Origin: Lysobacterales bacterium
Lineage (GTDB): Bacteria; Pseudomonadota; Gammaproteobacteria; Xanthomonadales; SZUA-38
Assembly (NCBI GenBank): GCA_030065125.1
Contig: JASJDM010000013.1
Location: 33,451-97,450, forward strand
Direction of reading: 5' to 3'
DNA length: 64,000 nucleotides
In this document: positions 32,801-41,341 of the stretch, piece after piece
How the letters are laid out: the number at the start of each line of letters is the position of its first letter
Position numbering within the stretch: position 1 is the stretch's first letter
Notes under the pieces: model-generated
Told to the model about the DNA's origin: nothing
The model's database searches: none
What the model saw: the letters and a program-made list of their open reading frames with translations, nothing else
Translations under genes and position numbers: made by a program

Positions 32801-34763
32801 CCGTGGCGCTGGCGTCCACTTTTTCAATGTTGCCAAGGTTGGTGAACTGGGCATTGCCGCCGTTGAGGATGTCGCCTTCGCTGGTAAATCGATAGGTAGC
32901 ACCGGAATCATTGATCAGGGCCTGGTTGACCAGGGACAGCGACCCGGTACCGGAGTGCAGAATGAGCCCCGAGTTCAGCAGACGCCCGCTGATGATGTGG
33001 CTGTTGTCTGAAGTGATATTGAGCTGGTCAAGATTCTCGATGGTCCCATTGATCATGCTGCCGCCATCCCATTGCAGCAGATCCCCGGGAAAACTCAGCT
33101 GGGAGGTGACGCCGACGATACCGTTGCCGCCAAACTGAGTGGCACTGACCGTGCTGCCGGGCAGCAATCGGATGAAACCACCGCCGGTGCCCGTGTGCAG
33201 TGCCGGGGCGGGAGCATTGGTGTTCTGGGTCAGGCGCCAGAACGAGCCCGCCCGAAACTGGATCTCGGCGCCAGCTTCCGCGTTGTAGGTGGAGTCGGAG
33301 AAGCGGTAGTCCCCGGTCAGCGCCACCGTACCCACCTGGGCATCCAGGGTACCGCCGGAATTCCGCAGCACGCCCTGGATTTCCGTGACGTCCACACCGC
33401 CGGTTTTTTCTATCAGACCGGAATTGTTGAGCTGGGCATTGCCGCCGTTGATGATGTCGCCGTCGCCGGTAAACCGGTAAACCGTATCATTGGTCAGCGC
33501 CTCATTAACCAGCGTCAGCGGACCATCACCGGAGTGCAGGATCAGGCCGGAGTTGAGCATCCGCCCGGACAGGGTGTGATTGTCGAGGGTTGTGATATTG
33601 ATCTGGTCAATGTTTTCTATGGTGCCGTTGATGACCTGGCCGCCTTCCCACTGCAGCAGGTTTCCACCGAAATCAAGCTGGGAGGTCACCCCGAGGATAC
33701 CGTTGGTGCCGAACTGGGTTCCGCTGACCGTGCTGCCAGGCAGCAGGCGAAACACGCCGGTTCCCGTGCCCGAATGAACATTGGGAACAGGTGCGTTGTT
33801 GTTGCGGGTCAGTCGCCAGACCGCGCCGTTGTCAACGGTTAAATCGGATCCGTTTTCCACGTTGTAGCTGGTGCCGGAAAACCGGTAGTCTCCGGTCATC
33901 CGAATGGAGCCCGACTGGACATCCAGGGTCCCGCCGCTGTCGAGCACCACGCCCTGGAGCTCCGAGACATCGTTGCCCGCGGTTTTTTCGATGGTTCCGG
34001 AGTTATCCAGAATCGCATTGCCGCCGTTCAATATGTCTCCGTCACCGTCGAAACGATAGGTGGCCGACGGTCCATTGATCAGTGCCTGGTTTACCAGGAT
34101 CAGTGGGCCCTCGCCCGATTGGCGCAGGAGGCCCGAATTGAGCATTCGCCCGGACAGGGTGTGGCTGTTGCTGGTGGTGATATTGATCTGCCCCAGGTTC
34201 TCAACGGTCCCGTTGATGATTTCGCCGCCTTCCCATTGGAACAGCGTTCCGGGATAGTTCAGCTGAGACGTCACCCCGATGATGCCGTTATTGCCAAACT
34301 GCAGTGCACTCACCGTGCTGCCATTCAGGATACGAAGCGCGCCAGCTCCGATGCCACTGTGCAGGACCGGCACGGCGTTATTCGTTGTCAGATGCAGGGT
34401 GCCGGCAACATTGAGCTGGGTGTCCATGGCCAGGTCGATGGAGGAATCACTCCACTGGCTGAAACTGGTCAGATTGAGTGAAACCTGGTTGCTGGCGGTG
34501 AGTGTTCCGCCGTCGCGGAAATCCAGGCCAAGAACGCTCAGCGAGGAAGCCGGAGGAAACCCGGCACCCAGGCCCACGACATGGCGCAGTATCGCGGTAT
34601 CCGCCGGGCCCGGAACGACATCGCCGGCCCAGGTGCCTGTCGCTGACCAGTCGCCGGGCTCATCCGTGTCAATGCTTGCGGCGGTTGCCGACAGTCCCAG
34701 CGCCAGCAATCCCAATGCGGTCCAACAGGCCGCCTGAGACGCGCGCCTCAAATCCTTCGCCAT
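29868..34763 (-). CDS. Giant secreted repeat protein with FG-GAP beta-propeller
   Basis: A 1631-residue exported protein of unknown function. After a signal peptide (ends LSATA) and a ~100-residue head come five tandem ~194-residue repeats, each opening with a H(S/T/L)GxGxG core and GSTVSxxQFGxNG, followed by LLQWxGG, INGTxEN and YRFxGDGDIxNGG (DNA period ~580 bp, 34.4 to 31.6 kb). They look like a right-handed beta-helix of the filamentous/adhesin kind. The C-terminal ~400 residues hold seven FG-GAP-like blades such as RFGTSVAINNNTVVVGAPRDN. It ends DRVYASSFE. No autotransporter barrel. Probable surface or matrix adhesin. Confidence 0.82.
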   Translation of the reverse strand: MAKDLRRASQAACWTALGLLALGLSATAASIDTDEPGDWSATGTWAGDVVPGPADTAILRHVVGLGAGFPPASSLSVLGLDFRDGGTLTASNQVSLNLTSFSQWSDSSIDLAMDTQLNVAGTLHLTTNNAVPVLHSGIGAGALRILNGSTVSALQFGNNGIIGVTSQLNYPGTLFQWEGGEIINGTVENLGQINITTSNSHTLSGRMLNSGLLRQSGEGPLILVNQALINGPSATYRFDGDGDILNGGNAILDNSGTIEKTAGNDVSELQGVVLDSGGTLDVQSGSIRMTGDYRFSGTSYNVENGSDLTVDNGAVWRLTRNNNAPVPNVHSGTGTGVFRLLPGSTVSGTQFGTNGILGVTSQLDFGGNLLQWEGGQVINGTIENIDQINITTLDNHTLSGRMLNSGLILHSGDGPLTLVNEALTNDTVYRFTGDGDIINGGNAQLNNSGLIEKTGGVDVTEIQGVLRNSGGTLDAQVGTVALTGDYRFSDSTYNAEAGAEIQFRAGSFWRLTQNTNAPAPALHTGTGGGFIRLLPGSTVSATQFGGNGIVGVTSQLSFPGDLLQWDGGSMINGTIENLDQLNITSDNSHIISGRLLNSGLILHSGTGSLSLVNQALINDSGATYRFTSEGDILNGGNAQFTNLGNIEKVDASATEFQGVVTNDGGTFDVQAGQMVMSGDFRFADTDYQVATGAEMQFTNGSFWYLTRDNDTVAPDQHLGRGDGTIRLLPGSTWSGTQFGTNGILGVTAQIHFSDDMLQWDGGRLINGTVENLGQLNITAGNDHVISGRLLNSNLVVHSGTGPLTLVNQALTNDVGAIYRFAGDGDIFNGGNAQFINRGTVQKTAPGTSEFQGVVSSDGGTLDIQSGLLRMTGDYRFADTTYQVAAGAEIEFVNGSVWYLTVDNDTAEPHRHTGTGGGIVRMSNGSTLSGTRFGTNGILGVTAQLDFDGNLLQWDGGQVINGTIENVGQLNITSGNNHTISGVLLNSGTIAHSGPGALVLVNQALTNGDDGLYRMESTADFINGGNARLVNTGEFVKVQDPGNVMVNVTFSHDGGVIRSEAGTLEFPTTFDYTAGVLEARSPGALTFSQTLDVPVEGLLTGDGVITAPLVNVAGRVEPGSGGIGTLMVDGDLDLQSGSVTEIEIAGLAVHDQIGGNVSVAADGIFAINFVQGFAPTAGDQFTLVSANAVTSPPDISQFQFIGLQPGADFIVMTVGNEIILESVNGGSPGETVADIPPPMELVIGDAFGSAVDVDGNTIVVGIPGMADSGTGSGGIAIYQVEGGQPVLVEMLQAPAGFLASGFGTDVAVSGDTIVVGTDGTNPLAGKNQEKAPASAIAAAILARNSGGSWEFRQSLGSSDRSSGDRFGTSVAINNNTVVVGAPRDNQGESTGSGAAYVFDRPGGGTTLFSQAGKLKPPGTNRASRFGQAVAVRNGTIAVGAPRDNTAGSGNAATGSISVYDAVAGAVTRVGTVTGSNSDDEAEFGASVDVGADATVIVGAPNETAAGTSERRGAAYIYAVAGTAINQTNRLTPSQPQAASRFGQSVAIDRTGIAVGAPGSQVAGVAAGIVHRFGRINRTEQGQVRSKTGLKGFGSSIGLSGDKLVIGSPATAEFSGAASVVLDQDRVYASSFE
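31600..34400. repeat. Five tandem ~580-bp coding repeats
   Basis: The repeat starts lie near 34366, 33782, 33204, 32622 and 32038. The spacing of about 578-584 bp is nearly constant. Neighbouring copies, particularly those around 32.6 and 32.0 kb, share long near-identical DNA tracts, which suggests duplication or gene conversion. Repeat boundaries are approximate because they were set by eye. Confidence 0.75.
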
Positions 34764-34822
34764 TTCTCAACAGTCCCATAAGATCCATTAGGAACTAAGG
34801 CGAATTTTCTGGTTTAACAGGC

Positions 34823-35908
34823 TCAGGGCACTCGATAGCCGGCACGGTGCAGATCTGACAGGGATTTCAGCGGGCGCGGCGGATCGAGCTGTTCCGCCAG
34901 GAACCGGTAGATCTTCAGCCTGATCTCCTTGGCCTTTTTCGTGTCGATACGGTCAAAACTGTGCCCACCCGGCAGATCCTGGTAGATCTCGTATTCAAAG
35001 TCTTTGTCTGCCGCTTTCAGGGACTTGATCAGGTGCTCAACCTCCAGCACGTTGACGTCCCCGTCGTTGGTATTGCCGTGGATCAGCAGCGGGGTCTGCA
35101 GCTTCTCCGCGTGCCAGGCAGGAGAGCGCCGCTTGTACTCCTCCACGTCTTCGTAGGCGGTTTTGCCGATGTGGTAATCGGCCGAGTAAAGATCCCGGTA
35201 ACCCTGGGTCTTGTAGCCCATGCGGGCCACCAGGTCGCTGACCGGGACGCCGGCAAAAGCCACCTGGTAGTCCTTGGGATGGTTGAAGATATTGAACAGC
35301 GTAATCAGGCCACCGTGGCTCCAGCCAATGATGCCGACCCGGTCCTCGTCCACCATTTCGTAGTTTTCCACCGCGTAGTTCCGGCTGGCGTAAACGTCCT
35401 CGACTTCCAGCCCACCGTAATCAATGGCTTCATAGAAGCGTTTTCCGTACCCCGTGCTGCCGCGATACTCCGCAGCGATCACCACGTACTGCTGGGCCAT
35501 CAGCTCCCGCAGGATGTGGGTGTAATAGGTATTGAAGTTGCTGTGCACGCCACCGTGGGGAAAGACGATCAGGGGGTACCGGCGGGACGGGTCCAGGTCC
35601 AGGGGAACGAAAACATAAGCCTGAAAGCGATATGGGTTGCCGTAGCCCTGGGCGGTTGTGTTCTGGTCCTTGCGGTCCGCCCTGGGCGGACCGGTCAGGT
35701 AAACCTTGTCCACGTAGGCCACGTCGCCCAGGCGCTGGATCATCAGCAGGTCATCGATGCCTTTCCGCAGCCGGTCATGGGTATGACGAAGATCCTGGAC
35801 CTCCTGGCGCAATTCCTTCACCTGGTTTTGAAGGCTTTCCTGCTCCGCGGCAGGTAACAGGCCAGGGGCCAGAAGGATGGATGTCACAAACAGCGTGGGG
35901 CGAATCAT
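34823..35908 (-). CDS. Exported S9-family prolyl-oligopeptidase-like hydrolase
   Basis: A 361-residue exported serine hydrolase. The start at 35908 gives a signal peptide (MIRPTLFVTSILLAPGLLPA), unlike the upstream ATG. A short N-terminal coiled coil (ESLQNQVKELRQEVQDL) precedes the catalytic alpha/beta domain. Motifs: PHGGVHSNF, YRGSTGYG, GWSHGG (Ser), NTNDGDV (Asp) and GGHSFDR (His). It lacks the seven-blade propeller of full-length S9 peptidases, so it probably cleaves small peptides or esters. It lies just downstream of the TPR protein gene on the same strand. Confidence 0.87.
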   Translation of the reverse strand: MIRPTLFVTSILLAPGLLPAAEQESLQNQVKELRQEVQDLRHTHDRLRKGIDDLLMIQRLGDVAYVDKVYLTGPPRADRKDQNTTAQGYGNPYRFQAYVFVPLDLDPSRRYPLIVFPHGGVHSNFNTYYTHILRELMAQQYVVIAAEYRGSTGYGKRFYEAIDYGGLEVEDVYASRNYAVENYEMVDEDRVGIIGWSHGGLITLFNIFNHPKDYQVAFAGVPVSDLVARMGYKTQGYRDLYSADYHIGKTAYEDVEEYKRRSPAWHAEKLQTPLLIHGNTNDGDVNVLEVEHLIKSLKAADKDFEYEIYQDLPGGHSFDRIDTKKAKEIRLKIYRFLAEQLDPPRPLKSLSDLHRAGYRVP

Positions 35909-35994
35909 GGCGGTGTCTCCGGCAGCTCGCCCCGATGATACCGCTGTCTCGGGGACTGCTGCAGGAAAAGCGCCCATTCAACCGGGCAGCGCGC

Positions 35995-38337
35995 TCAATT
36001 CAGCTGGTCTGCCAGCTCGCGAGCCTGCATTGCCGGCCGATAGTCGGGTTCTGCCTCGGACCACAGGGTCATGGCCCGATTCAGCGCACCACGAGCGGCT
36101 TCGATGTCGTCCAGGGCCAGATAGGCGCGAGCTGCCTCCAGGTTGGCATCGGGATTGTACGGCCATGAGGCCAGCATGTTTTCCAGAGTTTGGAGCGCAT
36201 CATCGGGCAGGCCTGCCAGTACCTGGGTTCTGGCCAGCTCCACGGCGATGGCGTTGCGGAATTGAATGCCTTCCTCCTCCAGCTGCTGGATCGATACGTC
36301 ATGCAGGACCTGGGAATTTTTCAGCTTGGCCAGCGCGCCGTCGATGTCTCCCCGTTCGCGCATGATCACACCCTCGGTGAATTCGGTGATAAACACCAGG
36401 TCATCGCGGCCGGTAGTGGTCATTCCTTTCAACAAACGCTGGTTGTGCTCCAGCGCACTGTCATAACGTTCCCGGTATATATCCAGCATCATCCAGCCGA
36501 TGCTGGGAACGAAATCAAACGGGGGACGAAACATGTCTCCGATGGATGCAAGTACCGATTCCGCTTCCTCTATCTCTCCTGCCATCGCGTACAGCGCCAT
36601 AGCCTGCATGTGCATCATGGTCAGGTCCAGGCTGGAGCGTTCCACGGCCTCCAGGGCAAGCCGCTGTTTGAACAATCTCAGGGCCGCGCGCGGTTGGCCC
36701 ATCATCATCCGCAGCCCGGACCTTTCACCCACCACGGCCGATTGCTGACGCGGCGCCTGGGCCACGAAGTCCGCGTCGTCCAGGTGGGCAAAGGCCTCGT
36801 CCAGGTTGCCGCGGCTGGCCTGGTTGTCGGCCAGCCTCAGGATGGGCGTTACCATGTCGGTCTGGGCCACGGCGCCTTGCTGAAAATATTCCGCCGCCTG
36901 CTCCAGGTTGCCCCGCTGGGTCTCGATATCACCCAGGGCAATCAGCGGCTGGTAACTGGATGGGCGCAGCTCATGCTGACGCTGCAGCACGCTTATGGCG
37001 TCGTCCATGCGCCCTTCCACTTTGTACAGCCCAGCCAGCTGGGACAGGATCCAATCCTGGTTCGGCATCAGCTCCAGCGATTTTTCGTAGGCTTCGATGG
37101 CCTGGCCGGTCATGTTTCCGGACCAGAAGTAAGCGGAGCCGAGAGTCTGCCATGCCTGGTAGTTTTCCGGCTCGAGCTCGGTCCACATCTGGTAAACCTG
37201 GCGCGCCTTGTCATTCTGGTTTCGAAAACGGTAACCGCGTCCACGGTCGAGGATTCGCTGCACGTCCGAAAACCGATGGGACAGGCGGTTGACCTCCTTC
37301 AGGTATTCCAGCGCCCGGGCAAAATCTCCCCGGGCGTCATACACATCGGTCAACGCCTGGTAGGCCATGGCAAAATTCGGGTCCACTTCCACGGCCCGGG
37401 TAAACCAATCCACGGCCTGGTCGTCATCGTTGTCCAGCATCCTGGCGTTCAGTCCGCGGACGTAGAGTTCCAGCGCCTGGATATCGTCGGTAAACAGGTC
37501 TTCCACCGGGGAGGTCTCGCTGACCCTGCCCACCGGGTGGTCCTTGTTCATCTCGTTCTTGATGGCCAGTGAAGCCTGTTCGGCTACCCGGTAAAGATCA
37601 GATCCCGTGAACTCATAGTCCGCCAGCTTTTTCAGAGGCCGGGTTTGATAGAGTTCCATGTTCACGCTGTAACCGCCACCAGCGGGGCTGATGGATCCGG
37701 CCACGAAGTGGTCCTGGTACTGCAATTCGGCCAGCTCCTGCAGCAGGGATACCGGTGCCCCCAGCCCGGAGTCATACCCCGCCCGGCGCAGCTTCCAGAT
37801 CAGTCCGCGGCGGAAGAACCGATAAGGAATGTAGGTGTTAATCAGCGGATCCTTGTCGGCCGCTTCGGATATCAACAGTGAGGCTGCGTAGGCCTCCCAG
37901 GGATTTTCAGTTGGAAAGCCCTGGGGCTCCAGGAAGAACACCGCCAGTTGCTGGACCAGGTCCGCCCTGGCCACCTCCAGGGTAAATTCCTGGCCGCTCT
38001 CATCCAGCACCGTGCGGGTCTCGGATATGGCCTCGACCTTCTGGCCCGGCGCCAGCCACAGCAGCAATGCAACGGTGCCGACCACGTTGAGGGGGACGCC
38101 CACCTTTTCCACCCGGCCCCACTGGTCCTTTCCGGGTTTCCCATGAAACCAGGCCAGCAGGATCACCGTCGGCAGCATGGCCAGCATGCCGGCCAGCACC
38201 AGGTCCACCAGCTGATCGGAAAACCCGTAGCGTTCCACGGCAATGCCGGTGAACTCAAAAGCAGCGAAAATGATGCCGAGATAGATGCCGGCGATGTACA
38301 GGACCCGACGCTCGATCAGGTCTTTAAACAGGCTCAT
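35995..38337 (-). CDS. Membrane-anchored TPR-repeat protein
   Basis: A 780-residue protein. The ATG at 38337 is preceded by GGAGG. The N-terminus has three to four hydrophobic segments (ERRVLYIAGIYLGIIFAAFE, VDLVLAGMLAMLPTVILLAW, VPLNVVGTVALLLWL), a head often found before TolB-like and TPR domains in gammaproteobacteria. The rest is a large TPR region (about 290-780; repeats such as AVDWFTRAVEVDPNFAMAYQ and AIEAYEKSLELMPNQDWIL). Probably a scaffold at the inner membrane, with the TPR part facing the periplasm or cytoplasm; topology is unproven. Confidence 0.8.
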   Translation of the reverse strand: MSLFKDLIERRVLYIAGIYLGIIFAAFEFTGIAVERYGFSDQLVDLVLAGMLAMLPTVILLAWFHGKPGKDQWGRVEKVGVPLNVVGTVALLLWLAPGQKVEAISETRTVLDESGQEFTLEVARADLVQQLAVFFLEPQGFPTENPWEAYAASLLISEAADKDPLINTYIPYRFFRRGLIWKLRRAGYDSGLGAPVSLLQELAELQYQDHFVAGSISPAGGGYSVNMELYQTRPLKKLADYEFTGSDLYRVAEQASLAIKNEMNKDHPVGRVSETSPVEDLFTDDIQALELYVRGLNARMLDNDDDQAVDWFTRAVEVDPNFAMAYQALTDVYDARGDFARALEYLKEVNRLSHRFSDVQRILDRGRGYRFRNQNDKARQVYQMWTELEPENYQAWQTLGSAYFWSGNMTGQAIEAYEKSLELMPNQDWILSQLAGLYKVEGRMDDAISVLQRQHELRPSSYQPLIALGDIETQRGNLEQAAEYFQQGAVAQTDMVTPILRLADNQASRGNLDEAFAHLDDADFVAQAPRQQSAVVGERSGLRMMMGQPRAALRLFKQRLALEAVERSSLDLTMMHMQAMALYAMAGEIEEAESVLASIGDMFRPPFDFVPSIGWMMLDIYRERYDSALEHNQRLLKGMTTTGRDDLVFITEFTEGVIMRERGDIDGALAKLKNSQVLHDVSIQQLEEEGIQFRNAIAVELARTQVLAGLPDDALQTLENMLASWPYNPDANLEAARAYLALDDIEAARGALNRAMTLWSEAEPDYRPAMQARELADQLN

Positions 38338-38411
38338 CCAATGCCTCCGGGACACTCATGACCGGTATTCTAATGCTTCGATTAAAACAGGTGGAGAAGG
38401 TTCAAGAACTT

Positions 38412-39146
38412 TCACGCGTCCTGCAGCAGCCGCCTGGCCTGGCGCGCTTTGACGGTAGCGAAAAGTGGCATGATGATGGATAGCAAGGCATAGACCATGC
38501 CGGCCACGGGGCGAAGATGGCCGATGGGCAGCAGCGCAACAATTGTCGACGTCAACCCCACGCCGGCCACGATCAGCCAGGCCTGGATTTCGCTGACCGT
38601 GGTGAATCGTTCCCTGGGGTCCAGCATCAGCTGGTCGGACCGGCGCAGCGCATGGGTGTACAACAGGATCAGCACGGCCGACATGGCGACGAAACCCACG
38701 CCGTAGACCACGAAAATGTCCCCGATCACGTCGGTGGTGAATTCGGTCATCTCAAACGGCAGCCAGCCGCCGGTGATCCAGGCAAACAGGGCCGAAAACA
38801 CCAGCCGCAGCGGAAACACGTAGACCAGGGTCACAAACACGAACAGCAGGCTGAGCAGCACCGTGGGCAGGTCATCCAGCCCGTAACGCCGGCTCCAGGC
38901 GTGATGGGCATACCAGAACATGCAGATCTGGGCAAAGCTGGCGGCAAACGCCGGCACATTCTTCAGCGCTGCAATCAGATCGTCGATGCTGCGCGGCACC
39001 TCGTCGAAGGAAATCACCAGCAGGGTCAGCGCAAAGGCGAATGCCGCGTCGGTGAAGGTCTCGATGCGGGTCATATCCATGCCGCGCTGGCGGAATCCAT
39101 CCGAGTCCACCGGCAGCTCAGCCAGCTTCTCAGCCGACAGGTTCAT
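38412..39146 (-). CDS. TMEM175/DUF1211-like potassium channel
   Basis: A 244-residue membrane protein. The first helix carries the TMEM175 signature RxxxFxDA (here RIETFTDAAFAFALTLLVISF). The rest has six helices. The family is a group of K+-permeable channels without the usual P-loop filter. The gene begins 10 bp after upp and is probably co-transcribed with it. The function in this bacterium is inferred only from family membership. Confidence 0.82.
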   Translation of the reverse strand: MNLSAEKLAELPVDSDGFRQRGMDMTRIETFTDAAFAFALTLLVISFDEVPRSIDDLIAALKNVPAFAASFAQICMFWYAHHAWSRRYGLDDLPTVLLSLLFVFVTLVYVFPLRLVFSALFAWITGGWLPFEMTEFTTDVIGDIFVVYGVGFVAMSAVLILLYTHALRRSDQLMLDPRERFTTVSEIQAWLIVAGVGLTSTIVALLPIGHLRPVAGMVYALLSIIMPLFATVKARQARRLLQDA

Positions 39147-39155
39147 GGCGACGTT

Positions 39156-39776
39156 TCAGCGGGTTCCAAACAGGCGATCACCGGCATCACCCAGGCCGGG
39201 AACGATGTACTTATGATCGTTCAGGTGGCTGTCCACGGCGGCGGTGTACACGCTGACATCAGGATGGGCCTGCTCCACCGCCTGCAGGCCTTCGGGCGCA
39301 GCCACAATACACACCACCACGATGTTGTCCACGCCCTTTTGCTTCAGCATGTCCAGGGTTGCGACCATGGATCCGCCCGTAGCCAGCATCGGGTCCACCA
39401 CAATGTACAGCGCATTTTCGGATTCCACCGGCAGCTTCTGGTAATACTCCACCGGAATCTTGGTTTCTTCATCACGGTACAGGCCGACAAATCCCACCCG
39501 GGCGGTGGGGATCAGGTCCAGGATCCCGTCCATCATGCCGACACCGGCGCGCAGGATGGGGATCACCACCAGGTCGCTGGCGATCTTGCGGCAGGAGGCC
39601 GGGCCAACCGGGGTCTGCACCTGGACCTCCTTCAGCTGGACCCCTTTGAGTGCCTCGTAGCAAACGAACATGGTGATTTCGGTGGCCAGCTCCCGAAACT
39701 TCTTGTGGCCGGTTTCCTCGTCGCGGATCAGCGCGAGCTTGTGTTGAACACAGGGATGTGTCACTTCTACGTGCAT
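39156..39776 (-). CDS. upp: Uracil phosphoribosyltransferase
   Basis: Salvages uracil: uracil plus PRPP gives UMP. The protein has about 206 residues from the ATG at 39776 (a TTG two codons upstream is also possible). Diagnostic parts are KFRELATEI, the ILRAGVGM loop, the PRPP motif VVDPMLATGGS and the C-terminal PGLGDAGDRLFGT uracil-binding loop. It is co-directional with the TMEM175-like gene 10 bp downstream, and divergent from the NAD-binding gene. Confidence 0.96.
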   Translation of the reverse strand: MHVEVTHPCVQHKLALIRDEETGHKKFRELATEITMFVCYEALKGVQLKEVQVQTPVGPASCRKIASDLVVIPILRAGVGMMDGILDLIPTARVGFVGLYRDEETKIPVEYYQKLPVESENALYIVVDPMLATGGSMVATLDMLKQKGVDNIVVVCIVAAPEGLQAVEQAHPDVSVYTAAVDSHLNDHKYIVPGLGDAGDRLFGTR

Positions 39777-39874
39777 GGACAAGACCTTTCTCAGCCCCGG
39801 AAGGAGCTGACAGTGTACTCAATTCTCACCTGGGTTCGGCGAAAATCAGAACTCAATTTCGACGGCCTCCCGGC

Positions 39875-41341
39875 ATGACGACTTCCAGGGCCACCGTGGT
39901 GTTCGGGGCCAGCGGCTATATTGGCACTCACCTGGTACCCCGGCTGGCCCAGGCGGGCCGGGATGTCCGCGCCGTCTGCCGCAAGCCCGAGGTGTTGCAG
40001 GCCCGTCAATGGGAGGGCGTGGACATTCGCGCTGCCGACGCCACCCGGCCCGACAGCCTTGGGCCTGTTCTGGCGGACTGCGACGTCGCCTACTATCTGG
40101 TGCACTCCATGGCGGCCGGCCGCAACTTCGGATCCATCGACCTGGAAGCGGCCCGGAATTTCGCCGCGGCCGCCGCCCAGGCCGGTGTCGAGCAGATCAT
40201 CTACCTGGGCGGACTGGTGCCCGACGACGCCGACTCGGAGCACATCGTCAGCCGCAAGCAGACCGGCGAGGTCCTGCGCCAGGGTGCCGTGCCGGTCACC
40301 GAGATCAGGGCCGGGATCATAGTCGGGCCGGGGTCCGCCGCATTCGAAGTGATGCGGGATCTGGTGTTTCACCTGCCCATCATGCTGACCCCGCGCTGGG
40401 TCAGGGCCAAGTCACCACCCGTGGCCCTGGACGATCTGCTGAACTACCTGGTTGAGATACCGGGAATCGGCGAGGCCCGGGGTGGGACCTATGACGCCGC
40501 GGGGCCGGACAATCTCACCTACGAGGACATGATGCGGGTCATGGCGGACGTATCCGGTCGCAGGCCGCCCTGGATCATCCCGGTGCCGGTGCTGACCCCC
40601 AAGCTGTCTTCCTACTGGCTGCGCCTGGTAACCTCGGTGCCGACGCCCGTCGCCCGGGCGCTGATCGAAGGCCTGAAACACGACTTCAGCGCCGACAGCA
40701 AACCCCTGCAGGACCTGATCCCCGGGCCGCTGATGGATTTTCGTCAATCGGTGGAGGCCGCATTTGCCGCCGAACAGGACCACCAGCTCCTGTCCCGCTG
40801 GACCGAAGGCGCCTTCGCCATGCGGGACCATCGACGTGAACACGCGTTTTACGCCAAGCGCGCCGGCGCATCAGCCCGGACTGCGGCTTCCGAACAGGCA
40901 CTGTGGCAGGTCATCACCGGCATCGGCGGCCGCAATCGCTACTTCGCCTACGACTGGCTGTGGCGCATCCGCGAGGTGCTCGACTGGCTGGTGGGAGGGC
41001 CGGGACTGTCCTACGGCCGGCGCCATCCCACCGAGCTGCGCCTGGGCGACCGGGTGGACTCCTGGACCGTGACCGCCCTGGAACCCGGGCGCTGCCTGAC
41101 CCTGCAGCTGGGCATGAAGGTCCCCGGTGCCGGGGTCCTGGAATTTGTCATCGACCCCGACGAGGACGGCTGTCGACTGTCGATTACGGCTTACTGGCAC
41201 CCCGCCGGGGTGTGGGGCCTGCTTTACTGGTATGTGCTGGTGCCGGCTCACGGCATCCTGTTCAGAGCCATGGTAAAGCAGGTGGTGAAGCAGGCGGAGG
41301 AGCTGGACCGCAGCCCCGACGATCAGTTGTCGCCGTCCTGA
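39875..41341 (+). CDS. NAD(P)-binding protein fused to DUF2867
   Basis: A 488-residue two-domain protein. The N-terminal ~330 residues form an atypical SDR/NmrA-like Rossmann domain (VVFGASGYIGTHLVPRLAQAG, with YLVHSMA). The C-terminal ~150 residues are a DUF2867 domain (RRHPTELRLGDRVDSWTV..., CRLSITAYWHP), a START/SRPBCC-like fold. Fused YbjT-like oxidoreductase/DUF2867 proteins are widespread, with unknown substrate. Start ATG 39875 fits the conserved N-terminus. It is convergent with the nitrilase-like gene with a 19-bp tail overlap. Confidence 0.85.
   Translation: MTTSRATVVFGASGYIGTHLVPRLAQAGRDVRAVCRKPEVLQARQWEGVDIRAADATRPDSLGPVLADCDVAYYLVHSMAAGRNFGSIDLEAARNFAAAAAQAGVEQIIYLGGLVPDDADSEHIVSRKQTGEVLRQGAVPVTEIRAGIIVGPGSAAFEVMRDLVFHLPIMLTPRWVRAKSPPVALDDLLNYLVEIPGIGEARGGTYDAAGPDNLTYEDMMRVMADVSGRRPPWIIPVPVLTPKLSSYWLRLVTSVPTPVARALIEGLKHDFSADSKPLQDLIPGPLMDFRQSVEAAFAAEQDHQLLSRWTEGAFAMRDHRREHAFYAKRAGASARTAASEQALWQVITGIGGRNRYFAYDWLWRIREVLDWLVGGPGLSYGRRHPTELRLGDRVDSWTVTALEPGRCLTLQLGMKVPGAGVLEFVIDPDEDGCRLSITAYWHPAGVWGLLYWYVLVPAHGILFRAMVKQVVKQAEELDRSPDDQLSPS

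Noticed and set aside
31600..34400. Assembly artefact from repeats
   Set aside because: The five copies differ throughout and stay in frame, so they look real, though copy number in the assembly should be checked with long reads.
38517..39878. 453-codon plus-strand frame
   Set aside because: Antisense to the TMEM175-like and upp genes, both well supported.
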